A stretch of 64,000 nucleotides of DNA from Corynespora cassiicola (lineage: Eukaryota; Ascomycota; Dothideomycetes; Pleosporales; Corynesporascaceae). The stretch is taken from positions 2,542,001 through 2,606,000 of the forward strand of contig JAEUWY010000001.1 of NCBI GenBank assembly GCA_022059125.1, read 5' to 3'. Position numbers and translations under genes: made by a program. The notes below the pieces were generated by a model. The model worked only from the letters and a program-made list of their open reading frames with translations. It was not told the DNA's origin and searched no databases. Each line of letters begins with the position of its first letter. The stretch's first letter is position 1. Shown here piece by piece: positions 10,685 through 21,336 of the stretch.

Positions 10685-12592
10685 TCATGTCACAGTCTTC
10701 CCCAGAAACTGAGAGACCTCGTCTTGCAATGGCAGCACGATGCCCTCGACGGCCGCCTGCAGGAACTCGGCGTCCTGGAGGCTGGACGCCGGGTCGTTGA
10801 AGCTACGGAGGCAGTGTCTGACGGCACCGAGAAAGGCAGCCGACAGATTCTCCTGCTCTTGCTCGGTCCATTCATACACTATGGCACATAGGGCCCATGG
10901 GTTGGCCGCTCCAGCGGCTACTTGCCCCGGGTGCTGGTGACTTTCTGCCGACTCGCAAAAGTACAGCTCCAGCAGTGCAACAGCCAAGGCCAAAAGCACC
11001 GTGTTCTTGTTGCGAAACACCCGAGCCTTCTCTCCGTTTGTAGTTGCTTTTACAGCTTCAGTCAGCGTCGGTCTGACGTAGGGGTGCTTCACGTCGACCA
11101 AGCGTGTGCCTGCCGATGTCCGATGAAACAGTATGTCTTTTGCACACCACTGGTCTGCTACCCATCCCGTCGAGTTGAGCTGCAGCGCACTGCTTGCAAG
11201 CGTCAAGGCCAGCTGATATCGTTCCTTGCGGCTCAGCTTCGCAGGCCGTCCATTGACCACGGGTGGTTGCGTAATGAGTTCCTCGAGGGTCACCAGTTCA
11301 CAAGGAGCTGCTCGTTTCTCAGCAGAATTGGTGACTGGATACGCACCGCGGAGTTTGCTCTTGCTGTCCAACGAGAAGCCTATGCAAGCCGCACTCTTGT
11401 GTAGTTTCTGGATCGAGGAACACAGGTCCTTCACCTCCTGCAAGGTGGGTACGGCGGTGACAGGATTAGAGATTGGCATTATGGAGTAAGGAGGCGGCGG
11501 TTTGTCGCCAAAGCTCACAGACTTTGTCATTCTAAGGGGGTCAGCACCATTAATCTGAGGCGAGTGTGTAACCTACTTGAGTCTCCCCACGGCCTGTACC
11601 ACAGCAGTGACATCGGCATGGTCTTCTTCGACATGGATCTCGGCCGCCTGCCATGACCAATCATCTGTCGGACTGCTCGCGAATGACACGGTAAAGCTAG
11701 TTTTAGTGGGCGCGTTTGCCTTTTTCAACCCAGTCAAGTAGAGGTCATCCCGTGGTTCCAACTGAAGGCTAGTCTTATGATGAGCTTTGCAGGAGCACGA
11801 CCAAGATGACGACAGAGAATCGTGAAGAGTCTTCGCGTAACTCTGGATGCGTTGCAATCGCGCAGCGAATGAGGGCTTGGTAGACTTTCGAGCCGTCTCA
11901 ACCTTCTCGCTCTTGTCTGTGAAGCGCTCCAATTCCTTATTGCAGTCATCTAGTTCCTCTAGTAATGCCTTGATGCTCTTTTTGCTCATACCAAAACGTA
12001 TGCGCTTCCTAAACTCGAACTTGTCGTTTGCTTTTTTGGGGTTCGCAGCTATGATTGCTTCGAGATCATTCCTCGTGAGCTGTGACAAGTGTGAGCGCCT
12101 TCATTCAAGGAGCCTCTCCTGTGTCGGACTGTGGGGGTGGAATGCACCTACCTCCGCCGCCCTGTCCAGGTCCAACTTGCTCGCAATCTTCTTGACGATG
12201 CGCTCTATATCCTTTATTGTGCTCTGGTAGGCAAGGTAGGATTCCTGCAACCGGCCCTGTAGTTTCTCCGACATGTCCTTGTCCTTCCACAGCTCTCCGC
12301 TCGGGTCAGATATCATCTCGGCGAGCTCGAACTCGGTCGTGATTGGTGTGAGCAGGATGCGAATGGTCTGTTCGTAGTGGACATGTTGGTTCCTGAGCTT
12401 GCGAATGAACTGGGGTAATTCGCGCTCCCATCTCATAAAGGCCTTCACCGGATCCAGCCCTTCGTTGTATGATTCGATGCCTATGTGCTGTCAGGGCTAG
12501 GCGTCATGCAGGCAGAGGGGCTGGGCGGCCATACCTTGGATTATTAGTGGTAGGCAGCCCAGCACGAGGCCAGCTACCTCGACTCCTGACAT
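10685..12592 (-). CDS. DUF7580-type fungal protein (HET/STAND-like neighbourhood)
   Basis: Model: exons 12592-12535, 12480-12152, 12079-11577 and 11531-10685, with introns of 54, 72 and 45 bp. All have GT-AG ends and phases that keep the frame. The product has 578 residues. It opens with a hydrophobic/amphipathic segment (SGVEVAGLVLGCLPLIIQG) followed by 'RWERELPQFIRKLR', which I know from the large Pezizomycotina family carrying DUF7580. The middle is charged and coiled (about residues 90-190). The C-terminal third has 'RKERYQLALTLASSALQL', then W-x-x-x-x-W, then 'ALAVALLELYFCE', the usual DUF7580 core, which vaguely recalls a kinase C-lobe. The N-terminus resembles those of fungal cell-death/allorecognition proteins, but no experimental function is known to me. 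It shares a 458 bp divergent promoter with the macro-domain gene. Confidence 0.85.
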
Positions 12593-13050
12593 GCTTAAGG
12601 TGTGAATGAAAGTGTCAAGAGGGCATGAGAGGTTTCAATTGTAGAATTGAACCAGGCGTCCACAGGGCTAGTGCGGGCGGCTGAGCACAAGAGAGCGGGG
12701 CTGAGAGGTAGCGAAGGATCATCGCAGTGTACAATCACAGAGACTTCGGGTATAAACTGTCCATTTCTTGCGATCAGAGAGCTGTTCCTGTATATCTCCG
12801 ATCCGACCCAGTCCACGGGGGAAGAGAGAAAGAGCGTGGTGTGGGTGCTGCCTGCCAATGTCGGTCCTCGTGGATTTCCAAGCGTGATCCTTCCTAGGCT
12901 GGGGGCGGTTCATCCCGAAGTGGCTTAGCCGAGTCGCCTCAGACGCATCAGCCCGCCGCCCTCCAACATCATGGCCCACCAGGCACCACAATATTGTGCG
13001 GGCAGCCTTCACCTTGATCTCTCCGGATTCCACAATGTGCCGTCGTAGAT
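12593..13050. promoter_or_regulatory. Shared divergent promoter of DUF7580 and macro-domain genes
   Basis: These 458 bases separate the two ATGs. No recognised operator was identified. The compact spacing makes co-regulation of the two accessory-looking genes possible. Confidence 0.45.
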
Positions 13051-16000
13051 ATGGCTTCCATCAGACTGGGTGCGGCAGCGAACATTAGAGCGTTCCAGGC
13101 TCTCTCCAACGCTATCAATACCAGCAACTCCGAGTACGCCCGCTTGATCGAGGCCGATGCCCTCAGTGACGAGTTTGGAAGGTTCAGGGTGTGGTCAGGA
13201 AATCTCGGCGCCCTCCAAAAAGGCCATAGCTCACTAGACTATCGGCTTCGAGACTCTCCACTTTTGACTAGCAATGCTCTCAAGTTCCTCAAAGAGCTCG
13301 AGGAGAACTTGTCCGAAGCGCTTGCCATAGTCTCGGGAGCTAGGCTTCCTTATGAAAAACAGGCAAAACTCGAGGGCAACGACCATCACGATGATGACGA
13401 AGATGATGGTTTCTTCAGCGAAGATGAAGATGACGCTAGTGATGCCGGCTCACCGAAGACGGAGGTGGAAATGCGATTCCAGGAAGTCGTCGACATCATC
13501 AACGACTTGTACAAGCTATCAGTCCGGATACGAACACCGACCATCCGTTCGAGATCTTTGAAGGCATCATCCTATCAGCCAAAGGACCCCGAGACCGGAG
13601 TGGACGTGCTGGAGCAATACGCAATATTCGATTTACAGCACACTCGCGAATTCTTCAGGTATCTGCGAGAGCCTCACAAAGACGGTTCAAACGTAGACGA
13701 TGACCCCCTCGTTGGGCGCTTGAGTAAATCTATTACGCTTCGACGAAGACAATTCAAGTATTGGAGAAGGCATAGAGATAAACTTGGGTTGTCTGTCGTA
13801 CTTGAAGACGAGCTACCTCCAGCTCCTCCTATAATGGAAAGGCCTGCTATGCCCCCAAGGCATGACACTTTAGAAGCCCAGAGAGGCACTCCTGAGGTGA
13901 CGATGAAAGAGGCACCGAGCCAGAAAACAGGCAAGACAATGCTATCTGGCACAGAAGCTACTCAGCACAACAAATCGTTGGATGATATTGTTGATTCAGG
14001 TACGGTGACGAGTTATGCTACGACCGTGCATGACCTGCACGGCCGAGGGATCGATTTGCCTCCTCCACCCAAAGCAGCTGATGGCGATAAGGATTTTGAA
14101 TGTCCATATTGCTTTGTCATCTGTCCTTCGAGATATGGAAAAGGCCGTGCGTGGAGGACCCATATTCTACAGGATCTGCAGCCATATGTATGCACATATC
14201 CGGATTGCGAAAGGCACGAACATCTTTGGCGCAGTCGCCGAGAATGGGTCGAGCACGAAGCCAGTCACCGTAAGGTGTGGAGATGTCCCGAGCACCCTAG
14301 TGCAGTCTACAAGTCTCAGTCCGGACTCGAGAACCACTTACGCACGAAGCATGCCGATAGCCTTCCAGAGAGTTCGTTGGGAAGCATTCTGAAAGCTTCA
14401 GAGACCACCACGGTTGATATACGCGAAAAATGCCCCATTTGCTTTGCTCCCGCGGACGCTGAAAACATAGGGGGGCTTCAGAACCATATTGCCCACCATC
14501 TGGAAAGATTAGCTTCGTTTGCGCTGCCCTCCAATGCCGATGATGACACGGATGGTGACAGTGGCATTGCTTCCATGGGGCGAACCAGTAGCGGATCAGT
14601 ATCCTTGAGCGATGCCTCCTTCCAGAGCGACAGTAGCTTGGGGGCTGCACAAATATCAACAGTTAGTTCAGATCCTGCAGTCATCTCCGATATGCATGAA
14701 ACCTTGGAGGATCAAGACGAGGTATCTGGCCCCGGCACACACCAGCTCTCTATGGATGCTCTGAAAGGCATCCCAGACTCAACCCAGAAAAGGATTGATG
14801 CATTCTTCTATGATGACACCAAGGAAGATTTCGCAGAGGAAGATGATTTCGATAGTGCTGCTGCAGACATGGAAGAAGTGCTGTCGAAACAGGACGACTT
14901 TAAGAGCTATATGTTGTCTCTGCCAGGAGCTCAGTCATGCAAATTCTTCGTCCGCTATGGGACATGCAAAGGGGAGGTACAGTTTGATTCGGATACGTCA
15001 GTGGTCCGGGCACTGGAGACATTCGACAAAACGAGCTATCCGGGTACTACTCTCCGTCAAGGATCATCAAACAAGTCAGCTTTGAAGTTTAGTCTGCCGA
15101 GGCCAAAGCAGGCAGCTAAACCTCTGCACGTGCCAGTTGTCAAGCCTGAGGGTGACCAAGAAGACCAAAAAAGTATTTCCTCTATATCTTTGTCTTATGA
15201 CGAAGAAGACCAAAAAGATCGATTACCCGTACTACCCATTTCGGAAATTCCTACCATCAGTAAACTCTATGAAACAGGCAAAGTATGGGCTCTAAAAGTA
15301 CTCAAAGTATGCATAAACTGACTTGTCTCTAGCTCCAACAAAGGGATCAGAGTTATGCACCCAATGCTGCTTACAACAAAATCATCTCCCTATGCTTTTA
15401 CGATATCACACGCCTTAAAGTAGATGCAATTGGTGAGCATCAACATCTTAGAAACAATTCTGTCTCTAACACCAGATTTAGTGAACAGCGCGAACAAGTC
15501 CATGAAGATTACAAGGATGAATGATAGCCTCAACCACTACCTTCACAAGGCTGCTGGACGAGAACTGAAGAGGGAATGTAAGACGGCTGAGCCAGTAAAG
15601 CTGGGTCAAGTTGTGGTGACGTCTGGCTGTAAGCTTCCCGCAACGCACGTGATACATGCGGCTAGGCCGAATTATTACAGTACCAAAGGAATGGGCAAAT
15701 TTGACCTCCTGGCCCAATGCTATCGCAGCGCCCTGGTAGAGGGTATAAAAAAAGGGTTCAAAACCATCGCCTTTCCCTGCCTTGCAGCAGGTGGATGTGG
15801 GTTTCCACCCCGTGTTGCAGCACGAACGGTATGTCCCTAAAATGCACCTCTAGACAAGTGTACTTACACCCCCAAGGCCATCCAGAAAGTCCGTGATTTC
15901 CTAGACGCCAACCCTGATCACGACTTTGAAAGAATTGTATTCTGCGTGTATAGCCATGTGGACGAGCAAGCATACAAAGACTTCTTGCCTGTTTACTTTC

Positions 16001-19000
16001 CTCCCTCTCACAGAGATACTGAAACTGCTGCCAAAAACCTTCATTCGAACAATCGCACTGATCTGGTCACAAAGTTGTCAGAATCTCACGCACTAGCCGA
16101 AATATTGTTCCACGAGCTAGAGGAATACAACAAAAAGATGGTGGGATTTCCGGTGAAATCACTGGGCGAGCTACTTTCCATATTCTCAGCAACTTTCTCA
16201 CTACAATCTTGTTTGTCTGGGCCTCAAAAGACAATCAGGAATCTTCAAGGTCGAGCAGTCTTGGATGTCGAGCTATTCTGTACAGTCCTACAGACTCTAT
16301 GCGGGAGTGTCGACGAGATCATTGAATTAGCGAAAGAGTCGGAGCAAATCGGACAACCAAGACACAAGGCGATTTGGGATGATTATGAATCCCATATGAT
16401 TACCAGCCAAGGTTTCAATTTCGTAACCTTTCTTGGATTTTGCCGCGATTTCATCCGGGCTCTCGAAGAGATGATCGTTCGAGATGGAATAGAGCCTTAT
16501 GAAATGGCAATTTTGAGGGTTAAGCTGGGTGACTACCGCCTCAAGCTTACTGGAAAAGGAGACAAGGGTACAAGAAACCTCTTCGACGAAGTGATGTACA
16601 CCCGCGAATACCAACGGGAAGTTGCCGCGCCACATCGCACAGAAACTATCAAGGTACACCAGGTTCGAACAATAGCGAGACTTTATCAATTGGGCAAGCT
16701 CGAATATAAACAGACAAACGCCATACCCTCAACAGATTTCAACTACACCGTATGTCTGTTGAGAGAAGATATTACGAAGCTTGAAGTGGACATTATTGTC
16801 AATTCAACCGATTACGGGTTCTCTGGAAAGGGCACACTCGACCGTTCTGTCTTTCGGAAAGGCGGCCTCTCGATGGAAGAGGACTGCTCAACTTTTGGTA
16901 TTTGCAACGCAGGAGATGTGAAGATGACGGCAGGGTATCTCTTACCGGCGAAACACGTCCTGCATGCTATCCCGCCTCAAGTTTACAGAAAAGATACCCG
17001 AGATGTTCTGCGAAAGATGTATCAAGAAATCCTTCATATCGCGAGCGTTTTGAAAGCGACATCAATTGCGATACCCGCCTTTGGCACCGGATCACTCAAT
17101 TACCCTCGGAATGATTCTACATCAATAGCTCTGGAAGAAGTCAAACGGTTTCTGGAATCTGCAGACCCAGGCAACACGCTTGAAAAGATCATTTTTGTTG
17201 TATTCGGTTTCAGCGACGAGCTCGTTTACAAGTCACTTATACCGATGGTTTTCCCGCCAGTTGACTTGAATGTCAACAAAGCTCTCCCTGCGTCCAGTGG
17301 CTTCAATTCCTCGGAAAAGGCTCCTCTTCGAGATTTGAGTTCTACTCCAACTACTCCACCGCCGCGTCGTTCCCTGTTCAGTTCCATTGGGGAGGCTTTT
17401 CGCAATGTCCGCTTTGGCAAACAGCCAGTAACACAGACTGCCCGGCCGTTGAACTCCAGCGAAGACCTCGCTTTGACTGAATTCGAGAATCACGCTCGGG
17501 AATGTCCCACTTGCCACAACATAGCCAAATTGTACGCCGAAGGCGAGCATCTATGCGAGGAAGGATACTCCCTAGCCCAAAAGGTACTTCAGTATTTGTA
17601 TATGGAAGTCGACAGATCGGTATACTCAACCACCCTGGAGCGAGGTTCGCGAGTCAGGGTTGAGATACCGACAGATTATCCAAGATGCTGGAATCTTTTC
17701 ATCGGTGTCGAGAAAAGTCTCAGAGATGGGCATGCTAGCCGGCCGTTTGTCAGCCCCAATCGACCCTACTCCGAGGTAGTCAAGCCTCCACCAGGGGTTA
17801 ATATCTCCAACGTTGAGGTCACCATCCCTGCTCCTGATGGTTCGGAAAAAACTATTGCTGTGGTACATACAGCATTTGGAGTACACGAATGTTTTCTGAA
17901 AGTCCATCCAGGAAAATTGGAGATTTTCGACTTGGACCCGCCAGCGGATACTACGGCCCCTCTACTTGGACTTCAGCTCATCAATCATGTCGTCTTAGAA
18001 AAGCACAACAACAACGATTTGACCGTCTACAATGCCCCTAACCTCAAAGAATCACAGTACAAGACGAGGAGTCCTGTACGTATCCAGAGCCGAAGTGCTG
18101 TCGAGAATGAGGCACTTTTTCTCAGATTAGAACAAGCAAGAAAGGAGAACGCTGAGGAAGTATGGTTTGACACACATGGACCTTCGGAGCCGCCCATATC
18201 AACTTCGAAAGATACCAAGGGTGGTTCAGGGGAGCTAGATGAACAGGCGCTTTCCACGAACCTGTCACTGCTTGAAAAGACATTTCCCACGGTACGGCCA
18301 GAGCTGATCAGGCGCGTTCTGAGACATTTCAACAACGACTTTGATGAGGCCACTGATGAATTGCTAAACCAGATACGGTTTGGCACAGTGAGCTCGCCTG
18401 ACTTACTGCCACGGACAGCCAAAGAATCATCGACTTCATCAGAAATGCCGCAATGTCCAACTTGCCAGGGGGAAGGCATCGTCAAGTGCGAGGGTTGTAA
18501 TGGCAAGGGTTGCCGATCATGCGCAAGCCGTGGCCAGATAACCTGCACCATCTGCGAGGGAACGGGTGTCATCCATCCCGACTCTTTGGGGGACATTCCG
18601 CAGGGGTCAGAAGTAGGAGATAAGCCACTCCAGGCTGATCTTTCTCTTACACAGAGACTGTCCACATATCTACAAACCAACCCTCTTCCCCTGAGCATAA
18701 CCAAAGAGGCACTTGCAGAGGAATTCAATACAACAACCGAGGAGATTGAAGAAACCCTCAGAACGTTGAACATACTGGAAACGGTTGATGAGAAGACTCA
18801 TGAGACTATGACTTCTGCATCTCACAAAGGCCCGGCGGATACGTACATATCCCTTAAACAGGAGCAAGAGGGGTCATTCAGTACGCGAACGAGGCTTGAT
18901 CTTTCCATCGCGGGTCTGTCAAACGTCAATATCGACGATTTCTTCACGTACCTTGACCTCGCGCTTGATCCTTCATCGAAGGGACCAGAAAAGAAGAGTC

Positions 19001-19368
19001 CCACCATTTCACGAGCGCAAACATTCAACACGTTCACGTCTTCAACTCTCGATATCACCGAGCAAACAGTTGATGATGATCCCGGCGAGGGAAATGATCA
19101 GCTTGCGCAAGTGCACCATCCTCGCCCTACCACTCCAGACCTTTCGCAGCCGAAGCCAATACCAGCTGGCGCACGATGGACGAAGATTGACAGGAGATTA
19201 GTGAACCCGAAAGCATTAGAAGAGGCAGGCGAGAAGTTTGAGGAGAGAGAGGACTGTGTCATTGTACTTCGAGTCTTGTCTAGAGACGAGATCCAGCAGC
19301 TTGCAGAAAAAACGAGGGAGATTAGACGGGGAAACGCTGATCGAGCAAAGGTCGATCTAGGGCTTTGA
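13051..19368 (+). CDS. Giant multidomain protein: C2H2 fingers, two macro domains, PH-like, CUE-like, CxxC zinc, DUF8035-like
   Basis: Model: exons 13051-15282, 15333-15432, 15482-15828 and 15877-19368 (introns of 50, 49 and 48 bp, all GT-AG), giving 2056 residues. The second junction was chosen because it regenerates 'VDAIVNSANKSM', a macro-domain signature. Order: fungal N-terminal helical module with DEFGRFRVWSGNLGA and SSLDYRLRD (1-115); acidic linker; helical part; C2H2-type fingers (about 348-490); Ser-rich linker; macro 1 (about 760-935, with FPCLAAGGCGFP); helical spacer; macro 2 (about 1180-1350, with AIPAFGTGSLNYP); a Cys/His segment CPTCHNIAKLYAEGEHLC (about 1433); PH-like beta region (about 1550-1650); CUE-like helices (about 1690-1730); a DnaJ-like CxxCxGxG zinc cluster (about 1753-1792); a small winged-helix-like part; C-terminal DUF8035-like 'WTKIDRRLVNPKALEEAG'. 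Macro domains bind or hydrolyse ADP-ribose. Both copies here lack the glycine-rich catalytic loop, suggesting readers. Role inferred: ADP-ribose/ubiquitin-linked signalling. Confidence 0.85.
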
Positions 19369-19842
19369 ACATGGACCATGTCTATATATGAATCTAGGCA
19401 TGGAGTTTGAAACGCTTTGAGTATAGATCACCACGTGAGCATTTGCCAGCACCGCTCTTTGGCTTGTGCATTATAGGATAAACCTGAGAAGACCAATATT
19501 CGAGGCGACATTGAGTCTATACTCACGACCCCACACAGAAGGTCAGTTGGTCTGCATTCACCGTCCTATGGTAGCGGAGCCCGTATCTACAAACAAGGAA
19601 TATGAGCAGGGGTACTACATCTGCGACGCTAATCGGAGGTTGCGCCTTGTGATTGGTGGCCGCTGGATGGTGGTTGCCTAAAATGAGGCTTAGCGCCGGA
19701 TTTCACCGTGACGTCACCCCTCACGCATCTCCCCATCTCGCCGTGCTTTCCACCTTCTTCCCTCTTTCATTCGCCCCAACTACCACCAAATCTACCTCTA
19801 AGAACACAGGAATACATCCTAGACAGCCCAAACACTATCAAC
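19369..19842. other. Intergenic: 3' UTR and promoter/leader of the PLDc_N gene
   Basis: 474 bases. From about 19740 on it becomes a C/T-rich leader ending in 'ACTATCAACATG', typical of a highly expressed fungal transcript. Nothing else was seen. Confidence 0.5.
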
Positions 19843-20224
19843 ATGTTCCAGCTCGCTATTGCTGCTCTTCTCCAGCTGTCGCTGGCCTTCTTCGTTGAAG
19901 CCGCGCCCGTCACCACCCAGTCCACAGCATGGCAGGGTCCTACTGGAGGTGGAATTGTTGGTTTTATCGTCTTGGTTCTCGATATCATTGCGTGGGGTAT
20001 GTATTCTCCCAAAAATCGGCAAGCTCGGCAACCTTTCTAGCTCGAGTCCCAACAGAACACAGCTAACAGCGCCTGCAGTTGAGATTGTCAAGTCGAACCG
20101 TGATACCGTGAACAAAGTTATTTGGGCCTTGGTCGTTTTCCTCTTCCCCGTCGTTGGCATGATCATCTACTACCTCTTTTCGAACCGCAAGGCGCACAAC
20201 ACCTACGAGGCTATTCCCTCATAG
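19843..20224 (+). CDS. Small PLDc_N (cardiolipin-synthase N-terminal-like) membrane protein
   Basis: Model: exon 1 19843-19996, intron 19997-20078 (GTATGT...CTGCAG, 82 bp), exon 2 20079-20224, giving 99 residues. Residues 1-20 form a signal peptide (MFQLAIAALLQLSLAFFVEA, cleavage probably near AAP). Two transmembrane helices follow. The splice joins 'LVLDIIAW' to VEIVKSNRD and yields the PLDc_N pattern: helix, Asp/Trp, short loop with K/R, then WALVVFLFPVVGMIIYYLF. PLDc_N is the membrane anchor preceding phospholipase-D-type enzymes. Standalone versions without a catalytic domain are common in fungi and have no known function. Retention in the secretory pathway is inferred from the signal peptide. 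Confidence 0.85.
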
Positions 20225-20511
20225 ACGGATATATAAGCAAATCCTGTCGTGAAATGCGGTACCAAAGGCATTTGGACAAATAGGACACCAATTTTGTGTG
20301 TCTACAGGACTTGTTGATCATATTGCAGCATTGCAATGGCGAACCCGGAGTAGGAATGGTTTCGGAGTCTCGAGCATCAATTTGCAAATATTACTGCGTT
20401 GGCTGACGCGCTCACGAGGCTATGGGTACATGTGATTTGAACGATTTCTCATATACCAATATATATTTATGAGCATTGCATTCGATCTTTTACCTGTCTT
20501 TGAGAATATGC

Positions 20512-21180
20512 TCAGAGGTGGATGGCGATCTTGGACACTTCCCAGTTGCTGAACCTCGAGTGATACTTTGGTGCATCGTTAATATTGATTTCAGCACTGA
20601 CAATATATCCCGTCTCAGTCTTTCCTTCGGAAATCAACTCTAGCATCTACGCATCCTGTTTGCACGCGAACGCCTTTGGTGAAAGCAGCTGTTAGGCTGA
20701 AAGAAACCTCTTGTAGCGAAGTAGCCAGTGGTATTGTTCCGGAAATCTAACACGCGGTAACTCCAATACCACCTTGCACGAGTGTAACTTCAAGTGGTTG
20801 CTTCAGTGTCAGGTGCTGTTTAATATCACCAGTCTGGTGCCTAGCCTCGAGCCTGACGGCCTCGACTGGCCTTGCCACGCCATTTGGCTCATATGAAAGA
20901 ATCTATTTCACAGACTCCGAGTTGTTTTCATTGACTTGGATCGTACCGATGGTGATAGCGAGTTCCAAACGATACTGGATCCTATCGATGATGTACACGT
21001 GTGAGGCACCACGTAATACGGCGGAATATGCCGCCATTTGGCCAGCCAGTCCAGTAGTACCAAGAATACAATTCTGTCGCTTGTTTCGAGGCTAGACCAC
21101 GTGAGGCCTTGCCATGCTGTTGCGAAGACGTCCGAGGTCATGATGTAGGCCATTTCGAGAGAGGTGTTCCAGGTGCTACC
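20512..21180 (-). pseudogene. Decayed zinc-type alcohol/formaldehyde dehydrogenase, 5'-truncated
   Basis: Reading the minus strand, pieces of the C-terminal half of a glutathione-independent formaldehyde dehydrogenase-like protein appear in three frames in the correct order. They are 'TSDVFATAWQGLTWS' (about 21140-21095), then after a frameshift near 21055-21075 'AAYSAVLRGASHVYIIDR', then 'EPNGVARPVEAV' and 'VTLVQGGIGVT', then 'FSLTAAFTKGVRVQTG'. After a second shift near 20630-20650 comes 'IVSAEININDAPKYHSRFSN', ending at a natural stop (20514-20512). Two in-frame TAG codons (20905-20903, 20749-20747) interrupt the second frame. The N-terminal half with the catalytic zinc ligands is absent. 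The block is a relic, not a functional gene. The family call is by eye from the Rossmann region and C-terminus. Confidence 0.8.
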
Positions 21181-21336
21181 TACAGATTTTAGAATAGAGT
21201 AGAATGTCTAGCTGGAATCTGATAATAGGGGTATATGCTCATTAATGTGGCGTGGCAGTGTACTATGTAGCGGTGAGGCGGCACTAAAGTCATCAGGTTC
21301 AAATATAGTTGAATTTGAAGAAGCTAGATGGCATCC

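Noticed and set aside
15471..15481. Alternative acceptor CCAG at 15475 in the macro-domain gene
   Set aside because: It keeps the frame but inserts two residues into the 'VDAIVNSAN' motif. The acceptor at 15481 gives the conserved sequence.
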